DNA of 64,000 bases from Algoriphagus sp. (GTDB lineage: Bacteria; Bacteroidota; Bacteroidia; Cytophagales; Cyclobacteriaceae): assembly GCF_029254265.1 (NCBI RefSeq), contig NZ_JAQWXX010000099.1, forward strand, positions 1-64,000, written 5' to 3'. Under the pieces are notes generated by a model. That model ran no database searches, was not told the origin of the DNA, and saw only the letters and a list, made by a program, of their open reading frames with translations. Position 1 is the stretch's first letter. Every line of letters starts with the position of its first letter. The translations under genes were made by a program, and so were the position numbers. Of this stretch, positions 29,114 through 39,553 are shown in pieces.

Positions 29114-30072
29114 AAGAAGTAGCGGTAATTCCGGCAGTAGATAAGAATATCATCAAAGGAGAACTTACACAAGAGCGATTTTTGAGGTATACCAATAATG
29201 GAAATAATCTAGTGTATCTGGTTAATTTTCATAACTCACCCAATGTAGTCCGGGAGATCGGCAGGCTTAGGGAGTTGACTTTCAGAGCAGCAGGTGGCGG
29301 AACAGGGATGTCTTTGGATCTGGATGAAAATGATACCTGCGAAAATTGTTATGAACAATTAATCACCTGGAGTCCGGAGGATGAGGAAATTGTTGCGGGA
29401 TATCGTTTGATTAATTGTAAAAATGCGGTTTTGGATAATGGCGATATCAATCTTTCCACTACGCATCTATTTGATTTTTCAGAGCGATTTGTATCTGATT
29501 ACCTCCCTTATACCATTGAACTTGGGAGATCTTTTGTGCAGCCAAAATATCAGCCAGCTATAGATAATCGAAAAGGTATTTTTAGTCTGGATAATCTTTG
29601 GGATGGACTTGGGGCCGTAGTGCTTTTGAACCCTGAGGTGAAATATCTCTTCGGAAAAGTGACCATGTATCCGCATTATAATCCACAGGCTAGAGATCTC
29701 TTATTGATGTTCCTGAATCATTACTTCCCGGATCGAGACCAATTGGTGAAACCAAAGGAGTCAATCAAGCTCAGTTATAAAACAGACCTTCCTAATCAGG
29801 GTAATCCTTTTGAAGGGCTTGCATATAAAGAAGGTTATAAGTTTCTAAATAGTCAGATTCGTTCTTTTGGTGAAAATATTCCGCCACTGATTAATACTTA
29901 TATGAATCTTTCACCAACCATGATGACCTTTGGTACTGCACTCAATGATGAGTTTGGGGAAGTGGAGGAGACAGGAATTTTAATTACCCTGGCAGATATC
30001 TACGAGACGAAGAAACATAGACATATGGATACTTTTGAGCGAGATAAAGTGTATGCGGGAAGAGAAATCTAA
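29110..30072 (+). CDS. Hemolysin-like GNAT N-acyltransferase (GlsB/OlsB-like)
   Basis: A 320-residue protein of the PF13444-type acyltransferase group, with REIGRLRELTFRAAGGGTG near residues 55-73, AGYRLINCKNA, ELGRSFVQPKYQ and the YLFGKVTMYPHYN stretch. In OlsB and GlsB this fold transfers a 3-hydroxy fatty acid from ACP to the amino group of ornithine or glycine, the first step in amino-acid lipid synthesis. Coupled by a 4-bp overlap with the partner acyltransferase, and itself overlapped by the next gene. In E. coli terms there is no counterpart. Confidence 0.82.
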   Translation: MKEVAVIPAVDKNIIKGELTQERFLRYTNNGNNLVYLVNFHNSPNVVREIGRLRELTFRAAGGGTGMSLDLDENDTCENCYEQLITWSPEDEEIVAGYRLINCKNAVLDNGDINLSTTHLFDFSERFVSDYLPYTIELGRSFVQPKYQPAIDNRKGIFSLDNLWDGLGAVVLLNPEVKYLFGKVTMYPHYNPQARDLLLMFLNHYFPDRDQLVKPKESIKLSYKTDLPNQGNPFEGLAYKEGYKFLNSQIRSFGENIPPLINTYMNLSPTMMTFGTALNDEFGEVEETGILITLADIYETKKHRHMDTFERDKVYAGREI

Positions 30073-30436
30073 AAAACTAACCTTACTCGTAGGGGCAACT
30101 CCTAACCCAAGCCGCTTTGCGTACTTCGCTGCAGGTAAGTTCATAGAGCAGGGTATTGATTTTATTCCTATCGGTATTAAGAAAGGGAAAGTATTCGGTA
30201 AGGAAATTCTAGATATTCGATCCAAGCCAGAATTATTGAATATTCATACCATCACTCTTTATCTCGGTGAGCAGAACCAAGAAGAATGGGTTGATTATTT
30301 CCTTAGCCTCAAGCCTAAGCGAATTATTTTTAATCCGGGAGCTGAAAATTTTGAGTTTATGAGAAAAGCTCAAAAGATGGGGATTGAGGCAATCAATGCC
30401 TGTAATTTGGTAATGCTCAGAACCGGCCAGTTCTAG
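30053..30436 (+). CDS. CoA-binding domain protein (YccU-like)
   Basis: A 127-residue single-domain Rossmann-like CoA_binding protein: TLLVGATPNPSRFAYFAA, FIPIGIKKGKVFG, ITLYLG and NPGAENFEFMRKAQKMG, as in the succinyl-CoA synthetase alpha N-terminal domain. Probably binds a nucleotide or CoA; no enzyme activity is known for the family. Overlaps the acyltransferase by 20 bp and converges with blh by another 20 bp. The ATG at 30053 is preferred to an upstream TTG because the domain begins right after it. Confidence 0.8.
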   Translation: MREEKSKKLTLLVGATPNPSRFAYFAAGKFIEQGIDFIPIGIKKGKVFGKEILDIRSKPELLNIHTITLYLGEQNQEEWVDYFLSLKPKRIIFNPGAENFEFMRKAQKMGIEAINACNLVMLRTGQF

Positions 30437-31304
30437 TTGCCTTATTCCAAAATCTATCCATATACAGGATATGAGGAAATGAAATCAGAGAAATCAAGAT
30501 AAAAAAGACTAAAATCAATTCACTGGTATTTAAATAATTCATGCCTAGGATCAGAATTATTGCTATTCCAATCAAGCTGATTACAGAAAAGGGAATTAAT
30601 TGAGCGGCAAATTTTTTGACTGTATTGTAATTCGGGTATCTCTTTAAAAACTTGTATTCCGATATCATGCTCGGCATTGCATGCCAAAAGCTGAAGTAAA
30701 CAATAAAACCAATCATTAGAGGACTTAAGTAGAGGATAGGAGCAAGCACCAATAGCTCGAAAAGATCCGATAGAGTGAATCTCACTTTGGAAATCCATTG
30801 TACCAGAACCGTTAAGATCAAAGAACCACCCAAAATTGGGATTAGATATTGGCTCAAGCTTGAAACATTTAAAATAGGCTCTAAAATCAGTTGGGTAAGT
30901 TCAAAATCCCCACTTAAAATTAGCAGAAGAAAGAAAATACCTCTAGAAATATAGAGAAGAACTTTCATAGATTTTTGGGAAGGCCTGTTGATGAAATGTG
31001 TCTGGCCAAAGTGATATCCTGACATCAATAGGAAGGCGATCAATGAGAAAACCGGAAAAAAAATCCAGCCAATAAGATAGCCTGCAATCAAGGAAATATA
31101 ACTTATCAGAAAGGTCAAAAAACCTTTCTTTGAAATTTCAGGATCTGAGGTAAGATGATCAATAGCTCCATGAGGAATGCCCAGAAAAGTAAGGGCGACA
31201 AAGAAAATGGAGTACTCAATCAGTTGATTTTGAGATGAGAAGAATACGAATAACAGGCAAATAACTAAGCCTGCCGCTTTGAAAGCAATCTCAATGCGAT
31301 TCAT
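30417..31304 (-). CDS. blh: Brp/Blh family beta-carotene 15,15'-dioxygenase
   Basis: A 295-residue membrane protein with about 8 helices that splits beta-carotene into two retinal molecules, the chromophore of the rhodopsin encoded nearby. Diagnostic motifs are GIPHGAIDH (His pair for iron), SGYHFGQTHF and YFSFWHAMPS. Membrane-embedded, iron-dependent by family. Its ATG overlaps the end of crtY by 14 bp, so the two enzymes of retinal synthesis are translationally coupled. The 3' end overlaps a convergent gene by 20 bp. Confidence 0.93.
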   Translation of the reverse strand: MNRIEIAFKAAGLVICLLFVFFSSQNQLIEYSIFFVALTFLGIPHGAIDHLTSDPEISKKGFLTFLISYISLIAGYLIGWIFFPVFSLIAFLLMSGYHFGQTHFINRPSQKSMKVLLYISRGIFFLLLILSGDFELTQLILEPILNVSSLSQYLIPILGGSLILTVLVQWISKVRFTLSDLFELLVLAPILYLSPLMIGFIVYFSFWHAMPSMISEYKFLKRYPNYNTVKKFAAQLIPFSVISLIGIAIILILGMNYLNTSELILVFFILISLISFPHILYMDRFWNKATRTGRF

Positions 31305-32433
31305 ATCTAAGAAGACTTTTGATGAAAATACCGAATTTTAATCTGCTGAGAAGTCTGATTTCGTCCGCCAGGGTCGTTTCTTCACTTAAGAACCTTAATA
31401 CTTTTTCAGTCGGATTATTTTTAAACAGATCTTCAAATACTCCAGCTAATTTTTCTGGCCATCTGCTGGCAATATTTAAAAGAATATTATCATAAAATTC
31501 AAATCTTCGACTTCTACTGATTCCATTTGTAGCTGATAAGCCATTTTCCAGGTTGGATACTATTTTCTTTGAATTCCCTTGAATCTTTTGGAAAGTATAG
31601 CCGGTTGAGGCCTTAGTCCATCCGGCGGCTGTACCGATAGGGATAATTCGATTGGATTTTTTCTGTTTCACCGATTTGTTCGTCATGGGAATGACTCCTG
31701 TCTCTTGAAAGGTAATTTGATAATCTTCGGTTTTGAGGAAACTAGTGAGGTATGATTTTAACTCTTTTTCCAAAGCCAACTTTTCAATATTTGTTTTGGA
31801 ATATGCGGTAAACTCAACAAGAGCACTGTTTTTGGAGTAAGGGAGGATGTAAAAGAAATCAAATTTAGAGTTTGAGTTTTCCTTTATTTCCATCAATGTA
31901 AATGAGGAAGGATCGAAAATTGGATTAAATGTTTCGATTTTCCATCCTGAAAAAATTTGTTTCAGATGTGGACTAGGTATGATCTGATTAGGATCAAATC
32001 TGGAATCAAATAACATTTGACCTTGATATTTTTCACCATCATTCGTGGTTACAATTACTTTTGAATCCACTTCTTGTGCTGATGTTACACTAGATTCTTT
32101 AAAAACTATATTTTCGTGAAGTTTGAACTCTTGATAAAGTGATTGGTAAAAATCTTTTGAGTTGAGGTGATAATATCTCAAGTCACCAAGGGGACTGACA
32201 TGGGACTTGTTGCCGAATTTTAAATTCAGATTATCCCAGGAATGAATGGCATTTTTTGGGTGGATTTCCAAAGGGGCTTTTGCCCAATAGCACCAGGTTT
32301 TATCTGGTATTTGATAAATAAATGGATCTATAAGTAATATTTTTTTATACTTCAACGAGCTACGCATGAGATGGTAGGCCAAGCTCAAGGAGGCACAACC
32401 TGCACCTGCAAATATGTAGTCGTATTTTTCCAT
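31291..32433 (-). CDS. crtY: Lycopene beta-cyclase
   Basis: A 380-residue flavoprotein that forms the beta rings of beta-carotene from lycopene, giving the substrate for Blh. N-terminal dinucleotide motif YIFAGAGCASLSLAYHL, LLIDP, and the family motif DKTWCYW. The C-terminal half includes RIIPIGTAAGWTKASTGYTF, the usual late FAD contact. The ATG at 32433 is chosen because the in-frame ATG 18 bp upstream falls in the rhodopsin terminator. No phytoene synthase or desaturase is in the window, so lycopene synthesis must be elsewhere. Confidence 0.93.
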   Translation of the reverse strand: MEKYDYIFAGAGCASLSLAYHLMRSSLKYKKILLIDPFIYQIPDKTWCYWAKAPLEIHPKNAIHSWDNLNLKFGNKSHVSPLGDLRYYHLNSKDFYQSLYQEFKLHENIVFKESSVTSAQEVDSKVIVTTNDGEKYQGQMLFDSRFDPNQIIPSPHLKQIFSGWKIETFNPIFDPSSFTLMEIKENSNSKFDFFYILPYSKNSALVEFTAYSKTNIEKLALEKELKSYLTSFLKTEDYQITFQETGVIPMTNKSVKQKKSNRIIPIGTAAGWTKASTGYTFQKIQGNSKKIVSNLENGLSATNGISRSRRFEFYDNILLNIASRWPEKLAGVFEDLFKNNPTEKVLRFLSEETTLADEIRLLSRLKFGIFIKSLLRYESH

Positions 32434-32434
32434 A

Positions 32435-32480
32435 GAAAAGAAAAGAGCCATCTCTCCCTTTGAAGGGAAAAATGGCTCAT
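32435..32480 (-). terminator. Terminator between rhodopsin and crtY
   Basis: On the minus strand GAGCCAT..TCCCTT-ca-AAGGGA..ATGGCTC builds a two-part stem, followed by CTTTTCTTTT. It sits 9 bp after the opsin stop and ends right at the crtY start codon. Likely partial, so that crtY-blh is transcribed by read-through at a lower level than the opsin. No separate crtY promoter fits in the gap. Confidence 0.8.
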
Positions 32481-32488
32481 TTTTTAAA

Positions 32489-33232
32489 TTAGGCTTTTGC
32501 TGTTTTGTTAGATTCAGCGATTGCTACGGAATATATTACTAGTCCAAATCCAATTTTGTTGATCGCATCGGCAATGTTGTAGAACAAGTCGATGGAACTT
32601 ACTTCAAAAGCTCCTGACAATAAATTTCCTGGAAGTACCATGTATCCGATTGGATATATAGACCAGCCAAGTGTAATAAATATCTTCAATAAGAACATTG
32701 CACGACCAAGTGCAGGGCTATTGGAGTCTTTTGAAAGTTTTGCTATATCACCTGCAAACACTTCATATACGATATACAAGTAGCCTAATGTAGAGATTAC
32801 ACCCCACATGATATTACTATCGATACCTGAAGTTTCTCCAATGTAACCAGTGATCAACATTACCAAAGAAGCAACGATCAATTTGAAAAGGGTTCCACCT
32901 TTTGCACCGAATGGTTTGGTCAGTAAATAAAACTCAACACACATCAATGGAACTGTCAAAGTCCAGTCCACATATCTGAAAGCTGTTGGGCTTGTACCTG
33001 TTTGTAAATAGAAATCTCTCATGTAGTAGTAATGCACAGCTGCAATACCCGTGATGAGTCCTGATACTAGAAGCGATAGCTTCCATTTACCGTCAACAGA
33101 ACCTCTTTCTACAAGAAAGAAAACTGAGGAAGCAAGCATTGCCATATAGCCAATAAAGAATGTGATGGCTACTGGATCTGAGTTGATGATTCGATCTAAA
33201 CCTATTAGATCTGCGACTAAGGTGTAATTCAT
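32489..33232 (-). CDS. Proteorhodopsin-type light-driven proton pump
   Basis: A 247-residue seven-helix opsin that pumps protons out of the cell in light. Helix C reads RYVDWTLTVPLMCVE: D89 (proton acceptor), T93 and E100 (donor) give the DTE pump triad. M97 at the tuning site predicts green absorption. H67 pairs with D89 as in proteorhodopsin. K226 in helix G (DAINKIG) binds retinal. G144 aligns with the bulky residue (W138 of bacteriorhodopsin) that is glycine in antenna-binding xanthorhodopsins. Length and motifs are intact. It sits next to crtY and blh on the same strand. It is not an NQ sodium pump or NTQ chloride pump. Confidence 0.96.
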   Translation of the reverse strand: MNYTLVADLIGLDRIINSDPVAITFFIGYMAMLASSVFFLVERGSVDGKWKLSLLVSGLITGIAAVHYYYMRDFYLQTGTSPTAFRYVDWTLTVPLMCVEFYLLTKPFGAKGGTLFKLIVASLVMLITGYIGETSGIDSNIMWGVISTLGYLYIVYEVFAGDIAKLSKDSNSPALGRAMFLLKIFITLGWSIYPIGYMVLPGNLLSGAFEVSSIDLFYNIADAINKIGFGLVIYSVAIAESNKTAKA

Positions 33233-35525
<2,293 letters not shown>

Positions 35526-35534
35526 TAAAAAAAT

Positions 35535-35559
35535 GGGGCTTTTTTAGCCCTTTTTTTAA
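35535..35559 (+). terminator. gyrB terminator
   Basis: GGGCT-ttttt-AGCCC followed by seven T, 9 bp after the gyrB stop. Confidence 0.8.
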
Positions 35560-35629
35560 TTTATAATATTCATAAAACAATTCGAAACCGATCAACTCAT
35601 ATCTTGTTCCTGTTTTAAAATTTTGAGCT

Positions 35630-37753
35630 ATGAAATTAGCAGTTGCCGATAAATACGATTCTATTATTCAAAAAAGTGACCTAGTCAGTAGGGACTTGAG
35701 TTGGTTGACTTTCAACGACAGAGTGCTTGATCAGTCTAAGAAATCTCATAGATCGATTTTTGAAAAGTTAAAATTCCTTGCGATAACAGCTTCCAATCTA
35801 GATGAGTTTTTCATGATCCGAGTTGGTTCATTGTACAACTATCTGGACTACGAGAAAGAAAGAATTGATTACTCAGGATTACGGGAGGAGCCTTTCAAGG
35901 CTAAGCTGATGAGTGAGTGTCAAACTTTCCATCAGGATCAACACGAACATTTCACACAGGTAATCCTGCCCGAAATGCAAAGTGAACACATCACTCTTGG
36001 AAATATTTCTAAGTTGAGCGAGACTGAAAGAGAAAAAGTACATCAATATTTTCAGAAAGTCATATATCCCATGCTGACGCCGATGGTTTATGATGGCTAT
36101 AGAACTTTCCCTATACTGATGAATAAACTTCTGGTATTTGGAGTGGTGACTACCAGCCCTGGAGATCGAAAGGATATGCGAAAGCTTAGTTTTGTCCAGA
36201 TCCCGGCAAATATTCCTCGCTTTTTTGAAATTGAGCGGGAGAATTCCCTTTTCCTAATTCCCATAGAAGAAGTTATCCGGGAAAATATCATCTCCCTTTT
36301 CAGAAATGTCGAGATTGCTGGTATTAGCCTTTTCAGGATCACCAGAAATGGAGATTTTACGCTTGAAGAAAGTGAGGATATGGACGCAAACTTCCTAGAA
36401 GAAGTGAAGCGGAAATTGATGGAGCGTAAAACAGGCCGCGTAGTTCGAATCGAGATAGAAGAAGGCTACAGCAAATGGATGCTTAATTCCCTCTTAGAGC
36501 GATGGAATCTTAAGATGGACTCTGTTTTTCTGGTAAAAAGATCCAGTATGCTTGACTTCACTGGGCTTTGGCAAGTGGTTGGTAATAAACGATTTAAGGA
36601 GAGATTGCCTCAAGTTCATCCATCGGTTAAACCTCTATCTTATCAAGATGAGGGTACAGTTGAGATTTTTGAAGCACTAAAAGAAAAAGACATTCTGCTT
36701 CATCAACCCTATAATAATATTGACCCGATCTTAGACCTTATTGATTCTGCTGCTGATGATCCGGATGTGATGGCGATCAAAATGACCATCTATCGGCTTG
36801 CAAAAGATAGCAGAATTACCAAATCACTTTTAAGAGCGGCGGAGAATGGCAAACACGTTTCAGTTCTCTTTGAAGTCAAGGCTCGATTTGATGAGGAAAA
36901 TAATATTCGTGAGGCGAAGAAACTTCAAAAAGCAGGTTGTTTTGTGATTTACGGGATTTCAAACCTTAAGACTCACACTAAGCTTTTGCTGATTGTAAAG
37001 CGAGATGGGTCTGAAATCACACGATTTGTTCATTTGGGATCGGGTAATTACAACGAGGATACAGCGAGACTCTATACAGACATTGGATTGATGACTACCA
37101 ATGAGGTCATAGCAAATGATGTCTCGGAATTTTTCAATGTAATTACCGGACATTCTATGCCAAGTCAGTATCAAAACTTGATTACTGCTCCGCGCGATAT
37201 GCGAAACCAATTGATTGAATATATCGAGAAGGAAGCTGAAAATGCGAGAAATGGTCTCCCAAGCGGTATTTTCATTAAAGTAAATTCACTGGAAGACTCT
37301 GAAACAATTTATGCGTTGTATAGAGCCTCTCAATCTGGTGTTACTATAAAATTGATTATTCGAGGAATTTGTTGCCTTCGTCCTCAGCGACCTGGACTAA
37401 GTGAAAATATAGAAGTGATTTCCATTGTGGGGGACTTTTTGGAGCATTCCAGAATTTATCATTTTCATAATAATGGTGCAACCAGAACTTATGCGGGTAG
37501 TGCTGATATGATGGTTAGGAGCTTTGATAAACGACTTGAGTCATTATTTAAAATAGAAGCTCCTCTGCTGGAGAAGCAGTTGATGAATATTATTTCATAT
37601 AACCTTCGAGACAATGTAAATTCTTATGTGATGCAGGAAGATGGTTCTTATCTTCCTAAGAAACCTGCTGAGGGTGAACCTGAGTTTAATATTCATAAAG
37701 AGTTTTTCGAATTGGATCCTGAGGAAGTTTCCAAGGTTCGATTAGTAAACTAA
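35630..37753 (+). CDS. ppk1: Polyphosphate kinase 1
   Basis: A 707-residue enzyme that makes inorganic polyphosphate from ATP at the inner membrane face. H449 in the KTHTKLLL context is the likely autophosphorylated histidine, H606 in EHSRIYHF is the second active-site histidine, and the HLGSGNYNEDTARLYTD stretch is family-typical. The N-terminal domain LSWLTFNDRVLDQ is standard. The full length matches PPK1 (about 690). A perfect hairpin shared with the convergent DUF202 gene ends it. Confidence 0.96.
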   Translation: MKLAVADKYDSIIQKSDLVSRDLSWLTFNDRVLDQSKKSHRSIFEKLKFLAITASNLDEFFMIRVGSLYNYLDYEKERIDYSGLREEPFKAKLMSECQTFHQDQHEHFTQVILPEMQSEHITLGNISKLSETEREKVHQYFQKVIYPMLTPMVYDGYRTFPILMNKLLVFGVVTTSPGDRKDMRKLSFVQIPANIPRFFEIERENSLFLIPIEEVIRENIISLFRNVEIAGISLFRITRNGDFTLEESEDMDANFLEEVKRKLMERKTGRVVRIEIEEGYSKWMLNSLLERWNLKMDSVFLVKRSSMLDFTGLWQVVGNKRFKERLPQVHPSVKPLSYQDEGTVEIFEALKEKDILLHQPYNNIDPILDLIDSAADDPDVMAIKMTIYRLAKDSRITKSLLRAAENGKHVSVLFEVKARFDEENNIREAKKLQKAGCFVIYGISNLKTHTKLLLIVKRDGSEITRFVHLGSGNYNEDTARLYTDIGLMTTNEVIANDVSEFFNVITGHSMPSQYQNLITAPRDMRNQLIEYIEKEAENARNGLPSGIFIKVNSLEDSETIYALYRASQSGVTIKLIIRGICCLRPQRPGLSENIEVISIVGDFLEHSRIYHFHNNGATRTYAGSADMMVRSFDKRLESLFKIEAPLLEKQLMNIISYNLRDNVNSYVMQEDGSYLPKKPAEGEPEFNIHKEFFELDPEEVSKVRLVN

Positions 37754-37759
37754 AACAAA

Positions 37760-37790
37760 AAAGCTCCAAATTTGGAGCTTTTTTTTTCCA
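37760..37790 (+). terminator. Bidirectional terminator ppk1/DUF202
   Basis: AAGCTCCAAATTTGGAGCTT is a perfect palindrome with A-run before and T-run after, so it can serve both the plus-strand ppk1 and the minus-strand DUF202 gene, whose stop is 20 bp further on. Confidence 0.85.
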
Positions 37791-37807
37791 GAAAGTTCAT
37801 CTCCGGA

Positions 37808-38083
37808 TCACATTGGTTTATAATTTCCAATTTTGAGTCTTTTTTTTACTTTAAAATAATTGATTATACCAATAATTAAAGAGCAAAAACTCAATACAAA
37901 AGCTACGTATCCGAGATCACTAACATGTGCAAGTTTTTCAACTTCGAATAGGGCAGTTCCACTCACTAGGAAGTAAAGCGAGGTGCGAATGAAAGATAGC
38001 AGAGTTCGTTCATTTGCCAAAGTAGTACGCTGTCTTGCCAAATAATCACGAATAATTAATTCATTTTCAAAGTCATTTTCCAT
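37808..38083 (-). CDS. DUF202 membrane protein
   Basis: A 91-residue protein with two or three membrane helices. The N-terminal RDYLARQRTTLANERTLLSFIRTSLYFL matches DUF202 (PF02656), whose fold is shared with the membrane subunit VTC1 of the eukaryotic polyphosphate polymerase. Convergent with ppk1 and sharing its terminator. A role in polyphosphate handling is only suggested by this family link and location. Confidence 0.85.
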   Translation of the reverse strand: MENDFENELIIRDYLARQRTTLANERTLLSFIRTSLYFLVSGTALFEVEKLAHVSDLGYVAFVLSFCSLIIGIINYFKVKKRLKIGNYKPM

Positions 38084-38127
38084 ATTTGTGCCTTGTTCTA
38101 TTTATAATTGAATTTAAACTACTTATT

Positions 38128-39024
38128 ATGAAAAGATTTTACACGTTTTTCCTTCTACTTTTTTTAGTGGGCCAAGTGATTGCTCAGGATCAAGATGCCT
38201 TAACTAAAGTGGATACTAGCTATTGGCTTAAGGAAATTGCAGGAGGATTAAATATTAACCAAGCATCATTTAGTGATAACTGGAAAGGTGGAGGTGTAAA
38301 CTCAGTGGCCTTCAGCGTTTATCTTAATGGTCGGGCTAACTATGCAAAGGACAAATGGTCATGGGATAATCAATTTGATTTTATCTATGGTGTGGTTAAA
38401 AATAAAGGCGAGGATGGAAGAAAATCCAATGACGTACTTTTTATTGATACCAAGGTCGGATACAAAATCAACGATAAGTGGAATTATTTCTTTGGGATGA
38501 ATTTCCTTTCCCAGTTTGCTCCAGGTTATAATTTCACAGATACTGAACGTACTTTAATTTCCAAATTTGCAAACCCTGCCTACCTGACTACCGCACTTGG
38601 TCTGGAATACAAGCCAAATGATGAGTTCAGTCTGCGTATTTCTCCTTTTTCCCCTCGATGGACTTTTGTTTCAGATACTGAATTGTTTTTGAATGTACCT
38701 GATAATTATGGTGTGGAAATAGGAGAGACGGTTCGTACAGAATGGTTGGCATTTAGCCTCTTGGCAGATTGGAATAAAAAGTTGTCAGAGAATCTATCAT
38801 TGAAGATGAGATATCAAATGTATGCGAATTATGAAACTCTAGCATTCAAAACAATTGATCACAGACTTGATATTGGGCTTACTGCCAAAGTTTCGAACCT
38901 AATTAATGTGAGTTTGACTTCCCTGACAATATATGATTTTGATCAGGACAGTAAAATCCAATTTAGCCAAGGTTTAGCATTGGGAATTGCATTTAAACGA
39001 GGTAATTTCCCTGAGAAGGAATAA
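38128..39024 (+). CDS. DUF3078 outer-membrane protein
   Basis: A 298-residue secreted protein. A signal peptide ends at VIAQD, then come KEIAGGLNINQASFSDNWKGGGVNS and repeated aromatic amphipathic strands ending in SQGLALGIAFKRG, as in DUF3078 proteins of Bacteroidota, probably beta-barrels. No catalytic residues seen. The ATG at 38128 is chosen over one 42 bp upstream because it starts the signal peptide (MKRFYTFFLLLF). Confidence 0.85.
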   Translation: MKRFYTFFLLLFLVGQVIAQDQDALTKVDTSYWLKEIAGGLNINQASFSDNWKGGGVNSVAFSVYLNGRANYAKDKWSWDNQFDFIYGVVKNKGEDGRKSNDVLFIDTKVGYKINDKWNYFFGMNFLSQFAPGYNFTDTERTLISKFANPAYLTTALGLEYKPNDEFSLRISPFSPRWTFVSDTELFLNVPDNYGVEIGETVRTEWLAFSLLADWNKKLSENLSLKMRYQMYANYETLAFKTIDHRLDIGLTAKVSNLINVSLTSLTIYDFDQDSKIQFSQGLALGIAFKRGNFPEKE

Positions 39025-39125
39025 ATCAAACAAATTTTTATTTGGTGTTTTGATTTGAATATAAATGTATTATTTTTGAATTCATTGTGGTAGTTAAATA
39101 ATAGTTGGTTTAGTTTTCAAATAAA

Positions 39126-39154
39126 GGGCAGGAGATTTTCTCCTGCTTTTTTAT
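39126..39154 (+). terminator. Terminator after DUF3078 gene
   Basis: GCAGGAG-atttt-CTCCTGC followed by a T-rich tail, about 100 bp after the stop codon. Confidence 0.75.
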
Positions 39155-39235
39155 TTTACCCTCTCCAAAAAGTCCAATTTTTTTTATTTTCCTTCAAAAC
39201 AATTGTTTCGTCTGGATTAAAAAGTTTTTACTTCT

Positions 39236-39427
39236 TCAGTACGCATTCACAGTATAGCCAACAATAAGGGAATAAGGACTAGATATTGGGTAGGGGAAAT
39301 CTTGAGCGTCTTCAAGTTTTCCATGAGGAATGGAGATACTAATTCCAGACTGTAGGAGCTAGTGAAACAGCTTCTGTTAGATTTTTGGATAGTGTTAAAA
39401 GTGCAGAGAGTGTTCCTCTTTTCGATT
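39236..39427 (-). pseudogene. Decayed coding fragment
   Basis: Reading the minus strand, one frame gives LSALLTLSKNLTEAVSLAPT, then W-N-stop. Shifting frame at that point gives GISISIPHGKLEDAQDFPYP and then ISSPYSLIVGYTVNAY-stop. The amino-acid texture is protein-like and the break needs one frameshift. No start codon or family was recognised, so this may be the end of a lost secreted protein, or chance. Confidence 0.35.
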
Positions 39428-39470
39428 AAAAAATAACAAAAAAAAAGCCCAGACTTTCGTCTGAGCTTCG

Positions 39471-39544
39471 TGCACTCGGAAGGATTCGAACCCTCAACCC
39501 TCAGAGCCGAAATCTGATATTCTATCCAGTTGAACTACGAGTGC
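39471..39544 (-). tRNA. tRNA-Arg (TCG anticodon)
   Basis: A 74-nt cloverleaf: acceptor GCACTCG/CGAGTGC with discriminator A, D arm GTTC..GAAT, anticodon stem TCAGA/TCTGA with loop TTTCGGC (anticodon TCG), T stem GAGGG/CCTTC with loop TTCGAAT. CCA not encoded. It lies 9 bp from the sucC stop on the same strand and could be co-transcribed with it. Confidence 0.93.
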
Positions 39545-39553
39545 GTATTTATT

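Larger units (their letters stand above)
39026..39470. other. Gap between DUF3078 gene and tRNA-Arg
   Basis: Holds a TATTTTTG box (about 39071-39078), a strong terminator (39126-39154) and a decayed coding fragment on the minus strand (39236-39427). The box and terminator could bound a transcript of about 75 nt, but the terminator more simply ends the DUF3078 gene. Confidence 0.5.

Noticed and set aside
32489..33232. Sodium or chloride pumping rhodopsin
   Set aside because: The motif in helix C is D-T-E, not N-D-Q or N-T-Q.
39071..39154. Short RNA between a -7 box and a terminator
   Set aside because: The box alone, without -33 element, is weak and the terminator is well explained as the end of the DUF3078 gene.
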